64,000 nt of DNA. It comes from Blattamonas nauphoetae (lineage: Eukaryota; Preaxostyla; Oxymonadida). Location: positions 124,001 to 188,000 of the forward strand of contig JARBJD010000030.1 in NCBI GenBank assembly GCA_033064195.1. The letters are read 5' to 3'. Below are positions 35,973 through 47,517 of the stretch, piece after piece. The position numbers were made by a program, and so were the translations under genes. The notes beneath the pieces were generated by a model, which did not search any database, was not told the origin of the DNA, and worked only from the letters and a program-made list of their open reading frames with translations. The number at the start of each line of letters is the position of its first letter. Position 1 is the stretch's first letter.

Positions 35973-37231
35973 ATGTCAGAAACTCCAGAGGATGAAACAT
36001 TTGATGACGGTATGGGTTGTGTATCTCCTCATGTTGTGTCTAGTTTCTGTTCAATGTCTGTTTTGCATGAATGTATCTTTTTTTCTCGACAATCACTCGT
36101 TCAAAGACATTCCCAGAAGTTGGGCTGTGTTTGGCGCATATGAGGACAGATCACCTCTTTAATATGAAACAAATTTGTTATGATTGGGGTATTCTCCTCT
36201 TTATCCTCATCCATTCTGATTAGAGCTCGATTTCTACGATCAGATCAAACTCATTAATTTCATCCGTCGATGTGTTGATGTCACATGCATTTGCCCCTAT
36301 TGCCTTCTTTCTTTCTCGAACAAGGACTCACTCTATCGACATCTCCAGGTCTCGCCAGAAACAGCTCTCCCAGTCTATCCACCATATCTCCAATTTGCTG
36401 AAGAAGATGATGATAAGATCGAAAACAAGGAAGATGAACCTCCTGCAATCATTGACATACATCCTTTGCCAAGTGGAGAAACTCCAAATCTGGATGACCT
36501 TGTGATGCAACTCCTCAATTCGGACGACGACGAGTACCCTCTCGCTAAAGCACATCTCCCCACAGACTTTCTTCCACAAACCCTTAAGCCAACAGTTTAT
36601 GCTGATGCTGCTGCAGAAGCAATGACTGTTCGAGTTGTATCTCATTGCGGAGTTCAACGAACTCGAAATGAATGGACCGCTGAAGAAAATATGTTTGCTG
36701 TTCAAATGAACGATCCACTTCTCAACCATGCTGGAAGTAATTGGGATGAACAAGCAACCATTGACGAAGATCAGCCAATTCCAGAGGACATCCTTCGTGA
36801 GATTCGAGAGAAAAGAGGTGAATTGGGGAAGAGACTTCTTGATGATGACAGTGACGATTACAGATTTGAAGAAGAAGAGGAGGAAGAGGTGCCAGAGGGA
36901 GAAGTTGTCTATGCACAAGGAGAAAAGGATGGATTTCCGTGTTTATTCATCAAACTTCCCGGAGATGATGTTTCTCTCCCCCAAAACTTCACTCTTCTCA
37001 AAAATTCTGGTATGTTCATAAAATTCTTTATACTTTTGTGTTTTAGATCCAGCGTTGTCTGGTTTACTGAAAAAGAAACAAGCTGAGGCATTTCGGGATA
37101 ACGATGCGTCGTCTAAACTGTGGAAGAGAATGGAGGACGAGAAAGAAGATGAAATTTCTCATTCAGACACGAACGACGATCAGAAAGAAGATAATGCCAC
37201 AAAAGAGGATGCGAAAGATTGCCTGGGTTGA
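35973..37231 (+). CDS. ZNF277-like C2H2 zinc-finger protein with acidic tail
   Basis: Three exons give 335 residues: 35973-36009, 36224-37009 and 37047-37231, with introns of 214 and 37 nt and matching phases. After a short start the product reads LDFYDQIKLINFIRR, then CICPYCLLSFSNKDSLYRHL. This matches the last finger module of ZNF277 (LNFYQQVKLVNFIRR...CYGCHVKFKSKADLRTHM) and related PRMT3-type fingers. The second zinc-binding His expected a few residues later is not visible, so metal binding may be altered. The rest is acidic (runs of Asp/Glu near residue 240) and contains WDEQATIDEDQPIPEDILRE and GFPCLFIKLPGDD, which I do not recognise. The upstream finger cluster of ZNF277 is absent. A different splice of the first intron could add a 12-nt exon at 36107-36118. 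Function is unknown. Confidence 0.5.
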
Positions 37232-38101
37232 TTTTTGCCGTTCTCACGCTAAGTTCTTCATCCTTGCATCTAATTTTTATCGCATCTTTTTCATCATGGT
37301 TCTGCAATTTCTAAGATGATTAAGCAAGTGGATCGCCGAATGTGTGTGACTTTAATTCGACTTTTTGTTATCAAGACTCGAGACATTAATTCTCTCCGAA
37401 CATCGAACTCCTGTTTTGGTACAATTAGGATTCTTCAGGTCATTCACAACAACAATCAAGTTCATCTTCTCAAATCTCATTCCTTTTTTGTTCGACAATG
37501 GGATAAGCTCTCTGTTCTACTCGAGCTCAGTGCTCCACACCAGTCCTCTTTAGTGTGCGCATATTCACGGATTTAAATGCGAAAAGAACAGTGTGGGCAT
37601 GTGTAAATAAAGAAATACACCCAATCATCTTGGTGAAAACAGGTTTAAAATGGTGGATCACATTTTGATATCTGTGTAACTTGGGCCCCAATCTTGATAT
37701 CATCCAGAATTTTTAGAACACCGTTAATTACTCTTAATATATTCAGAAATGGTGTCCGTAAAACCTTAAAATGCTTCAGCATCGAGAAATCGATCACAGT
37801 AAATGAGACTCATTCTCCAGAATACACGCTCGAAAAGACTCCATCCCACCAGACAGTCGAATGAAAGGTAAAAGTTCTTCCAAATTGTTGTGGTCAGGAT
37901 TGTATTCTATTTCTTTGAGGAAATCACTTTCACAAGGAGAAAGTCACTTCTTGAAATAAGGAGAGAGAGGATATGAGAAAAGATTGACAGACTATTGGAT
38001 TCGAATTTAAGAAGTTGATGTGGTCATCAACACCAATCTTCGGGAGTGTAGTGATTACTGGAGTCGTTTGTTTCCGTGGAAATTCGTCACTAGAAAGTGC
38101 C

Positions 38102-38119
38102 AAATATGGGGTATAATTG
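38102..38119 (+). repeat. 18-bp direct repeat, copy 1
   Basis: The sequence aaatatggggtataattg occurs here and again at 38620-38637, exact over 18 bp and in the same orientation. The surrounding DNA does not match, so it is not the edge of a larger repeat I can see. Confidence 0.8.
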
Positions 38120-38619
38120 ATTCACACAGTCCATCGTTATCGATTCTGGAAAATTAGAAACTTCCACTGAAGCGATCGTGAGATAGGGATGGCTGTTTTC
38201 ACGAGTGGTATCTACACTTTAGCCCGTTTTTTCTGACAATATTGGATCAAGTACGGAAGAAAAAGTGAATACCGTGTTGATGAAGATGTGTGTTGATCTG
38301 GAAGTGCTTGATACGGGCATCTGTCCGTGATCGCTTCATCCCAATTTGTCTTTTCCTTGTTTCTGGTGATGTTTCGGAAGTTCCTTCAAAGATATTGTTC
38401 CTGTAAGTCAGATATACGATAAAAGTCCGAAAATGAAGAAAAGTGAGGAAAGCAATGAAGATGACTGATCACATAATGAAACAGGAAAATTTGTCCAGAC
38501 TACCTTTGATCAGTCGCGATCTCGCTTGGGATTGATTCTATTCTTTCCTCAGCTGTTCAGTCCTCTTCATTTTTGGGTTTCGGTTTGGTAATTCGTGTGT
38601 TTTGTGACTCCAAACAATG

Positions 38620-38637
38620 AAATATGGGGTATAATTG
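38620..38637 (+). repeat. 18-bp direct repeat, copy 2
   Basis: Second exact copy of aaatatggggtataattg, 518 bp after the first and about 140 bp upstream of the SmD2 start codon. A TATA-like core (tataatt) is embedded, so a promoter or small-RNA element is possible but unproven. Confidence 0.8.
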
Positions 38638-38773
38638 TCATGCAAGTCAAAGGTAAATCAACAAATGGACAACGGAAAGTTGAATGATAAAATTTCAGGA
38701 TTGTAATTCAGGAGGGATTAGTGAATCGAAGATTGGGACCCAAAAGCCACATCTGGCCCACGAGAAATATAAA

Positions 38774-39301
38774 ATGGCAAGCTCACTCTCTTTGAAACGA
38801 TCTACATTTGAAGATATTCCTGCTGAAACAGTATAAGATCATTTTCATATACCCATTCCATTTTTCTCCCCTTTCTTTTGGTATAGGAGACGAAAGTGGA
38901 TGACTTCTCAAAAGGTCCATTCTCTCTGCTTTTTGAGTCTGTCAACCAGCACACACAGGTATTTCATTTGTCCACTCTCATTGTCTCAATCCTTCTTCTC
39001 TCTGTTATTGTCAGATTCTGGTCACATGCAGGAACAATCGGAAAATTCTCGGACGTCTGAAGGCATTTGACAGACACATGAATCTTATCATGGAATCTGC
39101 AACGGAATTCTGGACAGAAAATCCGAAAAAAGGTCTGGTTGTTTTCATGTTAAGACCCACTTTGTATTTTTAATTGATAAATCCATAGGAAAAGGACTGA
39201 AGAAGGCCAAAGCGGGAACGCAGAAGAGATTGCTCCCAAAACTCTTTGTTAGAGGAGACTCTGTGATTCTTGTCATCCGAAATCCACATGCAAATGGCTA
39301 A
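38774..39301 (+). CDS. SNRPD2: Small nuclear ribonucleoprotein SmD2
   Basis: Four exons give 119 residues: 38774-38830, 38887-38958, 39015-39132 and 39189-39301. The three introns are each exactly 56 nt. The product matches SmD2: [20 protein letters not shown], then Sm1 [20 protein letters not shown], then [17 protein letters not shown], a basic loop, and Sm2 [15 protein letters not shown]. Length equals that of human SmD2 (118). SmD2 forms the heptameric ring on U1, U2, U4 and U5 snRNAs with SmD1 and partners, so it acts in the spliceosome that removes the introns seen throughout this window. It is convergent with Swd2, 141 bp away. Confidence 0.95.
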
Positions 39302-39442
39302 CTTATCATCATTGTTCACAATCTTCTTTTTTTCACTTCCACAGAAATTTGAGCCGGGAGCAATCAAATCTCACAAAACAATTATCAGCTCATTGCACTT
39401 TGGAGGGGAAAGTGTTTTCTTTGAGAGGGAATCATGATTCAT

Positions 39443-40408
39443 TCAATGAAATGGAATAAAGAAAGAGAGGGTTGATTCCACCAAAAAAGAGGCGAGGAAT
39501 CGGTGAGGATGAAATGCAACAGAAGGAAGAGTTGATACAGACGAAATATGTTGAGCTGGAATGACCAACGTTTGTTCATGCTTTCCTGTTTTGACAGAAA
39601 AAACGTAGCAAGTTGCGCCAGCCCCATTGCACTCTTTCTCAAGCAGATGTGTGAGACATAAAATAGACATGCTGTCAACAGAAAAAGAAATTGATGCAAT
39701 TTGCTTGTACGGTGTATCATCACCACATATCGTTGAAATTGGAATGAACTGGATTGAATCAAGAATAACGACTCGTCCATCTGTAAGAAGAACAGCTAAA
39801 TACTTTCCATCTGGACTAAACGAGAAGTTTCGAATGTGCGCAGGATCGGGACGCAATTTGTTTACGGAAAATGGGGCTAATTTTCGTAAATCATACGTGG
39901 TTATTTGTCCATCATCCGTGACGGCACTAAAAACAAGACCCGTCGGATCAAAGGCAGCAAAGGGAACCGATTGACCTGTTTGTGAACGTAGGCATCCCAA
40001 TCCACGTTCTGTTCTTAGATCCCAGAGACGGACAGTGCCATCTTTGGATGATGATAAAAATTCGTCACCCGTTTTACACATATCGAGAGAGAGAACAGTA
40101 TCGGTGTGACCCTTGAAGAATCGGAGATACGCATTGTTGTGAAGGCAATGAAGACGGATTGCATGATCATGGCCACGCGGGAATGACGAAGAGATCACAG
40201 CATCATTTGAACGTGTAAAACGAGCAATATGACAACCGTACAACTTACAATGCAATTCTTTCTTTTCTTCAACAGAATTCAGATCATATAACTTGAGAAT
40301 TCCATCGGAATTTGTGAAAACAAACAAGTCATTGCTTTCAGAATAGTCCATTGATGTTAGGAGTCCTGATTCAGCGGTATAGACAAACCCCGCTTTGAGT
40401 TCCTGCAT
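39443..40408 (-). CDS. WDR82: WD40 protein Swd2/WDR82
   Basis: One exon of 321 codons on the minus strand. An in-frame TAA sits directly before the ATG, fixing the start. The WD40 propeller follows the Swd2/WDR82 pattern: FVFTNSDGILKLYDLNSVE, then CKLYGCHIARFTRSNDAVI with RGHDHAIRLHCLHNNAYLRF (WDR82: DTIRYLSLHDNKYIRYF), then KGHTDTVLSLDMCKTGDEFL and SSKDGTVRLWDLRTERG, FAAFDPTGLVFSAVTDDG and FSFSPDGKYLAVLLTDGR. Swd2 is shared by the COMPASS/SET1 histone H3K4 methyltransferase and by the cleavage and polyadenylation or PNUTS-PP1 complexes. It has no introns. The start codon lies only 76 bp from that of SRP54 on the other strand. Confidence 0.85.
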   Translation of the reverse strand: MQELKAGFVYTAESGLLTSMDYSESNDLFVFTNSDGILKLYDLNSVEEKKELHCKLYGCHIARFTRSNDAVISSSFPRGHDHAIRLHCLHNNAYLRFFKGHTDTVLSLDMCKTGDEFLSSSKDGTVRLWDLRTERGLGCLRSQTGQSVPFAAFDPTGLVFSAVTDDGQITTYDLRKLAPFSVNKLRPDPAHIRNFSFSPDGKYLAVLLTDGRVVILDSIQFIPISTICGDDTPYKQIASISFSVDSMSILCLTHLLEKECNGAGATCYVFSVKTGKHEQTLVIPAQHISSVSTLPSVAFHPHRFLASFLVESTLSFFIPFH

Positions 40409-40484
40409 TTAAGTGGAAGATCTCGATAACAGCAGACTTGCCTCGAGAATCTCGATCGTCCAATAATCAAAACGTTCGACAACC
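40409..40484. promoter_or_regulatory. 76-bp divergent promoter gap, WDR82 / SRP54
   Basis: Two divergent start codons are separated by 76 bp. The gap contains the near-palindromic pair ctcgagaatctcgatcg and an upstream gatctcgataac, which share the core atctcgat. Both 5' UTRs and core promoters must fit here or overlap the first exons. Confidence 0.5.
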
Positions 40485-42179
40485 ATGTCAATGGTTTGCT
40501 AGTTCTTTCAATAATCAAAAAATGTTTACTTCGTTAACTCTCTGCACTCTTCTGAAATTCGCTATCTTTTTAGCTCGTAGATCTTGGAAAAGGGATCGTT
40601 GATGCCTTTGGTAAACTTGGCACCAACCTCATCCTTGACGATAAAACCATCGATGCTGTCATCCGTGATGTAACTATGGCACTTCTGAAAGCCGATGTCA
40701 ATGCTAGCTATGTTCAGAAGCTTCGTGATGAAGTCAAATCTCAACTTGACCCCAAAAAAATTGCCGAAGGAGCAAACAAGCGCGATCTTGTCCGCCAAGC
40801 AATCATTCAATCGCTAATCAAACTTGTTGATCCAGGTATCCCCCCATTCCAACCAAAAAAAGGGAAAACGAACGTCGTCATGTTTGTTGGTCTACAGGGA
40901 AGTGGTAAAACAACAACAGTCGCTAAGTATGCTCGGTATTACCAACGCAAGGGATTCAAACCAGCTCTTATTTGTGCGGATACATTCAGAGCTGGTGCTT
41001 TTGAACAGCTTCAACAAAACGCAACAAAAATCAAAGTGCCCTTCTGGGGAAAGAAGGACGAGACTGATCCACTTGTCATTGCAGAAACTGGTGTTAACTT
41101 CATGAAACAAGAAAAATTTGATCTGATTATTGTTGATACATCCGGTCGACACAAGCAAAGTGCTGATCTTTTAAACGAAATGGAACAGGTTGCCAATACA
41201 ATCAAGCCAGATGATATTGTTCTTGTTATGGATTCATCCATCGGTATCTCTCAATCTTTCAAACTTTCACCTGTGTCCCTTCAGGTCAATCTGCCTACGA
41301 TCAGGCTGCAGCTTTCCGATCAAAGGTCAAGATTGGGTCTGTCATCATTACTAAACTGGACGGTCACGCGAAGGGAGGAGGAGCACTCGCTGCTGTTGCT
41401 GCAACAAATTCACCCATTACCTTCCTCGGAGATGGAGAAGGCTTTGACGCGCTCCGAGTATTCAACCCATCTTCGTTCATCAGCACTCTTATTGGCGCTG
41501 GTGATATTAATGCCCTCGTTGACAAGATTGAAGGTCTTAACATCACGAAGAAGGCTCCAGATATGATCACGAATCTCGTGGGAGACAAGTTCTGCATGAA
41601 GGACATGCGAAGCATGTTTGAGATGTTTGAAGACATTGGGCCTGTTTCTCAAATGATGGAAATGATTCCTGGGGGGATGGGACGTATGTATGAGAACCTT
41701 CGGCAGCAGACTGGAGGAGGAAGTGATGAAGATGTAGCTGGAAGAATGAGGAAATTTGTGACAATTCTTGATTCAATGACACCAAAAGAATTGGCAATGA
41801 CCAAACCGCTTCCGCCAGAACGCTATCCACGTCTTGCTCGAGGGTCTGGACAACCACTTGGGGTGTGCACACACATTTTGTTCATTTCTCCCTCTTTTGT
41901 TTCCGTTGATAGATGGTCGAATATCTTATGCAGTCCTTCAAACTGTTTGCTAAGATGGGGCAACAGATGAAGCAGATCATGCCATCTGGTCTCTCAGCGG
42001 AAGAAATGATGAAATACAATCCACTCCAGAACAAGAACAAACTCGATCCACGCCAACAAGCAGCAATCGCAAAGATGATGCCACCGGGAACTCTACAGCA
42101 GATGGGAGGAATGTCAGGATTCGAAAATCTCATGAGAAAAATGGCTGATGTGGAGAAACAGAAAGGAAAAGGTGGATAG
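40485..42179 (+). CDS. SRP54: Signal recognition particle 54 kDa subunit
   Basis: Four exons give 507 residues: 40485-40493, 40574-41243, 41285-41862 and 41913-42179, with introns of 80, 41 and 50 nt. The first exon is only 9 nt (MSM) and joins LVDLGKGIVDAFGKLGTNLI, the SRP54 N domain. The GTPase domain shows G1 GLQGSGKTTT (about 109-118), ADTFRAGAFEQL, VDTSGRHKQ, and TKLDGHAKGGGAL. The M domain is Met-rich with MDSSIG-like and RVARGSG-equivalent LARGSG motifs and a C-terminal MARMM-type segment (AKMMPPGTLQQMGGM). SRP54 binds signal sequences and 7S RNA and delivers ribosomes to the ER through its receptor. Length equals that of human SRP54 (504). The small first exon is supported by the frame and the need for an N-domain start. 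Confidence 0.95.
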
Positions 42180-42338
42180 CATCTAATGTAATAATTTCAT
42201 CTATCATTCACCTCATTACTGAGTTATCTTCTATCCAATCCTTCCTCTGTGAGTTACTGATGTGATTTAAGTCGATCCATCCCAGTCTCGAAAAGTCAAC
42301 ATCTCCAGCTCTCCTCAGACAGCATCGCATCAGAGGAT

Positions 42339-45300
42339 ATGGATCCCAATGATCATTCTCCGAATGCACATACTTTTGGCCCCGGAAATCTTGATGGACA
42401 GTTCACCAAGAACATCCTACCTCAACCAAAAGTTTGTTTCAATTTTCTCATCACACAACACACAGAATCCTCCCTCCAATCTGACTGTTTCTGTTCGGAT
42501 CGATTCACATCGAGAAAATGCCCAAAATTTTTCATGGAACAAAAACCGCACTCTTGATGGGACAAAGAACTCACAAAAAACACAAAGAGCCGATGCCTCA
42601 GAGCAAGCTAAAAGGAAAAAACAAATGCAAATAGATATTACGACCGAAGCTTTTATAGGATATCCTGTTCGGAATCGACTACAGCGAAAAACACAGTTCC
42701 CGCAAAAGTCAAAATCCCGCCAGCAGTCTTCAGGCCTCCCAAGTGCACTTGAAGATTTCCCCGATGATCCAACTTTCTCAGTACCAACAACTTTTCCAGC
42801 ACTCATTCCTCAAATCACAACACCGCCACCACTTCAGGATCAAACAGAAGTTGTCAATCCAACTCCCATTAGAGCACAAACAAGAGAGGGACGTGATAGA
42901 CGGGAGCCTGATCGAAAGAGAGGAATCAGTGAAGGTGCTGAGGAACGTACCGACTGGGAGTCTGAAGGACAAACAAAACAACCAAACATACAGCGACTCT
43001 TCTCTCCTGTGCGAAATCCCAACACTCAACAACATCCCCCACCACCAGATGCAGCTTCTCAAGCTGAAAGTGTGTCAACGTTGCACTTCAGTGTTGATAA
43101 TCATGAAATGTTCGAACGAGGACTTAGCCGCTCTTTCACACCTCAACCTGCACCGATGGAATCGTCCTCCAGATTCTCTGTTCATTCATGGCAATCACTT
43201 CGTGATGGCCGTTATGATGATGCTTACTACAGTTATCCATCAACACCTCGAAGCGAATACAATGCACGCATCAAATTTCCGTTCCCATCACATAAACGAC
43301 GTAGGTCCATTAATCAGCCTCTCCATATCCACTCTGTACCAAGGTCACATTCTCGGACGAGCTTTACCTCAAAAAAATTTAAAGATGACGAACGGGAATG
43401 TGATAAACCACACCAGAAGGAGGACTCACCAGCTGAAAAGAATAAAGAGGAAAAGAAAGAACTGCTCCGAGGTAGATCTGATCCTCCGGCAATGTTTTCC
43501 TATCAGACTCACCCAAAACCATCCATACCCACAACGAATTCCTCAGGTCATCTCAGTTTTCCTCAATCGAACAAAAAACGCGCCAAAACACCACCTCCAC
43601 ACAAACTCCATGAAACATTTCCATCACCTCTTCATCTCACTGACCAGCTGCCTAAACGAACCGAACAACTCACCACTCATTCGGTCGATCTCCAAAAACT
43701 CCCAATGCCTCCGTCCGAGAATGATATTCTCAAGACTCCGATTAATAAACCATTTGAACCGCTAAATCCAATCTTTCCTGAGTCTGCAGATAACAAACCA
43801 AAAACATCTATTCCAAGGACCCTCTCTCTTGAAAATGCAAAAGCTCCTCCTTTCATTCCTTCGAGCAAACTCCCACCGCCACCAAAAGTGTCCCCTGTCA
43901 ACCCTCCGTTGGTGTCTTTGGTTCCAAATTCAGAGCCACTTCGTATTTCAGTCACACCAGAACAAACGTTCTCAACATTTCAGCTTCCCATTACGCCACC
44001 TGCTCAGGCAATTGGATCTTCCAAAAATCATCTTGAGTATGATTTTGACTCGACGTATGCACAAAACGGCCATGCTTTGCTCGCAACTCCACACACCGAG
44101 CGGAAACACATGACGGACAATTCACGCAATGCACTCACGCTTCTTTCGCCTCGGCAGAACCAAATACGACCTCCTCTTGTTCTTCCTCAAAATACAACAT
44201 TTACATTTCTCTTTCCGCAGCAGGATCAGACTGACGGAGACCAGAACTCGCTTCCCGTGATAAACCTTGCCCAGTCTGACTCCAACGCCCCTTCTGCGTC
44301 GTATTTGGTGATCAACCTCCAACCCATCTTCAACTCGCTCGACATGTTCCACAAACAGTCGTCGAAGGCAAGAATCACTTCTGGCTCGCCCATGACTTCC
44401 CTCGCCGAGCGGAGGTCCATCTCGCCGCCTGGTGCAGCGCCCCTTCTGCTCTCCCCTCCTCCACCTTCTGTCATCCCACAAGTGGGCCTCCTCGGACTGG
44501 AAATGAAACCGCCACAGCCTCCTCCCAATCCGCACATCAAACGGCACAAGTCCGGACTCCACATCCTCCAGCCGGGAGCATTCAGTTTGTTGTCCTCTCT
44601 CGTCGAGACATTCCGAATGTCGACAACACTCATCCAGAAGGTTCCGCTTCCTCAGGTTTCTCCGCTGACTGTGGCCCTCTCTGACCGACTGCATCGGATC
44701 CGGTCGTCGTCGTTCGTCTTCCACCAGTCGTTTCCGATCTTCCCAATCACACACCAACAGTCCCTCAGTCACCCACACACAAGCTCCGTCTCTGCATCTC
44801 CGCTCTACCGGCTCACCACCAACTTTCCACTGTTCCTTCTGTCCCTTCCTGACACATTCTCACCATCTGCACCACTCCCCCTTCCGTCGAACTCCTTCAA
44901 CATCAAAAATCCCCTCAGCATCCCTTCCATCGCACCAAGCTTCCATTCTCAAACATCCTCCATTTCCACGTACTCACAACACCTTCCCCACCAACTTTCA
45001 CCCATCACTGATCTGGACCCTCTCTTCGCCTCGATGTCAGAAGCGGCTTGGCTCCCGCATCCGCGAGGTATTTTCGTCTTCCCTCACTCCAAGAAACCAG
45101 AAAGTCCGGAGCCACCCCAGCCGGCACCTCACTTCGCCTTGCCCAAAATCCCTCACATGACCACCGCCCAGCGCTACGAGCACATCACCACCGAACTGTC
45201 GTCGTTCATCTCGTTCATCACTCTCACCAAAGCAGAGTGCCTCCATCGCATGTCTTGGATTGAGCGGATGATGCAGGCTGTTTTCCAAACACAGAAAGAC

Positions 45301-47220
45301 ACTCTCACTAAGAAGGTCGTTTTCCTGTATGGCTCCCTGTCGTCGTATCTGTCCATTCCAGAGTCCGATTTGGACATCGAGCTGATTTCACAGTCGTCCC
45401 ATCGCTTCATCCTGGCCATCCAAAGGGTGATCAGGGTCCAGTTTGAGATCTGGTACGGTGATGAGCTGAGAGAGGAAGGGCGGCACTCGCAGCTTCACAG
45501 TTATTCACGAACACGAACGAAAATCCTGTCTGAATTGAAAAAGCAGCACGTTCGGCCGTGCCGACATTGTGGAGTTCTGAATATCTCCGGCGAATGTGAC
45601 TGTGCCTGTTGGAACGAGTACGAGCCGTCCAATCGAGATCATTCTCCAAAAATTGATCCTTCTCATTCTGAGCCGCTTTCCACGTCGACTCTTCCCCTCT
45701 CAGCCGATTCAATAAACCTCAACACTCCGCTCCAAGCCATTTTAGACTTCTCTTGTCCGTTCATCCCAAAAGACTCTGAAGCGGGCTCGAAGCGACTCGT
45801 CCACTCATCACCTTCACCATCCGACATATCCACATCATCCACCCCGTTCCCGTCCTCTCAACTCACACCAGACGAGGATCATGTGGCTGACGAGCATAGC
45901 TTTGACACAAGCGGGTTCGTCTTTAAGTCGGTGGTCGATGAATACAATCTTCGGAAACAGACAGATCCGTCTGTCTGCCTTTTCGATTGTATTCCACCTC
46001 TTCCGACCGAAGATCGAGCACAGACACTCACACTTCTCTCGTCCATCGACAACTCGCTTCAGACACTCTTCTCGCAAGATGATACCCTCACTCCACAACT
46101 TCAGAACGGCACGCTTTCCACAGAACTCATCTCCACTGCCCGAATTCCGATCCTGAAAGTGCACAACTCCCGCCAAGGAATCGAAATTGACATGGGTGCA
46201 GGAGCAGTGAGTGGGATCATCAACACAGATTTCATCCGGAACCTCCTCGTCATTTATCCACAGGCACGCCCACTCATCCTCCTTCTCAAGACCTTCCTCG
46301 CCCAGAAGCAGCTCAACCATCCCTACTCGGGGGGACTGGGTGGATATGCCGTGTCGTTGCTTGTTGTCTCTCATCTTCAGCAGTTTCAGAGGAACTTTGG
46401 GAAGAATCACAGAGAGGCGTCGTTTGGGGAGTTGGTCGTCACGTTCTTCCAATTGTACGGCGAAATCAATCTTCCTCAGCCAGCTGACAACCAACCGCTC
46501 TTCTCGTTCTCTCGGTTCATCATCACGGTGAAGGGACGAGGATGCTACATCGATCGAGAGACCTTCGACGAGAGCATCTATCTCTCCAACATCGACGGGA
46601 AGTACAGCATGCCTCTTGCCATCATCGAGGATCCACTCAACAAAACAAATAACACTGCAAAGTCGGCCTTTCGTCTCCTCGACATTCAGGACGTCTTTCG
46701 GCGAGCATATGAAGATCTGATGGGGATCAACCCTGTGCCTGTCCCGCAGGTCCAGATGGGCGAGTGGGAGGAGCAGCTCATGCTCCGAGAGGCCTACGAA
46801 GAGCTCCAACTCTCGGTCAGACACAAACACTACAAAGAACACCCGTCACTCGACATCCCACAGTTCAAATTGAACGCTGAAGACGACGAGAAAACGAAGG
46901 AAATCAAACAGTTGGCTCAGCCAAGGCTCTCCCGCCTCAACAGCCTGTCCCACCAACTGCCCCACATTGTCCCCCTCACTCACCCCAACCACCCGCTGTA
47001 CGCGCAAGTCCAACGCATCGCATCCAAAAGAGCAATCCCTGCGGAATTCTTCCTTTCCCGGCAGACGACAAGCCAATTCAAAATTCCGTCGTTCCTCTCA
47101 CTTGTTGTGTCGGGATCGGGAATCAAAATGGATGTTCGTGTGAACAACAACACCCACTTCAAGACACTCCTCCACTTCGGCAACCCTCTTGCGTTGTTCT
47201 TCCCAGACACCAAGTCCTGA
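42339..47220 (+). CDS. Giant Trf4/TENT4-type non-canonical poly(A) polymerase
   Basis: Two exons give 1,615 residues: 42339-42431 and 42466-47220, with a 34-nt intron. The ATG at 42339 is preferred to 42349 because its frame reads sensibly up to the donor and then joins in phase 0. Residues 1 to about 940 are Ser/Pro/Gln-rich and largely disordered. The polymerase-beta-type catalytic centre follows: YGSLSSYLSIPESDLDIEL (Gly-Ser near 987, Asp near 999 and 1001) and EIDMGAGAV with the third Asp near 1273. The central domain reads YPQARPLILLLKTFLAQKQL and NHPYSGGLGGYAVSLLVVSH, and the nucleotide-recognition part IIEDPLNKTNN, as in Trf4 and PAPD5. Such enzymes add short tails to RNAs for exosome decay (TRAMP) or mRNA tails. 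A 270-residue insert with its own CxxC-CxC cluster (RPCRHCGVLNISGECDCAC) separates the second and third catalytic Asp. Confidence 0.85.
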
Positions 47221-47517
47221 TGTTCTCGTACTTCTGGTGTCAGAAATACCTGCGAATTTAGGAGACCTGTCGGATCATCTGTTTTTCTTGATTCTCTTCT
47301 TTATTGATTAAACAGACAGACAAGTCTTGACTGGGCGCTCGTATCATAACATACAAGTTGTTTTCAGTGACCTGGATGGCATTCTTAAACGATTATTCAC
47401 TTCGTCCTTTCGTGATATATGAAATAGATCTCTCATCTGTGAATGAGTTCAAATCTTTTTTTCAATCAAGGGGCATTGATCTATTCGCATTCTTCAAATT
47501 GTGATTTTTCATCATAA

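Larger units (their letters stand above)
37232..38773. other. 1.5-kb gap without a recognisable gene
   Basis: Short frames around 37316-37576 have no family resemblance and poor codon character. I looked for snRNA signatures and tRNA-like B boxes and saw none. The only structure I can support is the 18-bp direct repeat described separately at 38102 and 38620. The last part should include the SmD2 promoter. Confidence 0.5.

Noticed and set aside
45835-46842. 335-codon minus-strand frame opposite the poly(A) polymerase
   Set aside because: Antisense shadow of a catalytic domain that is clearly coded on the plus strand.
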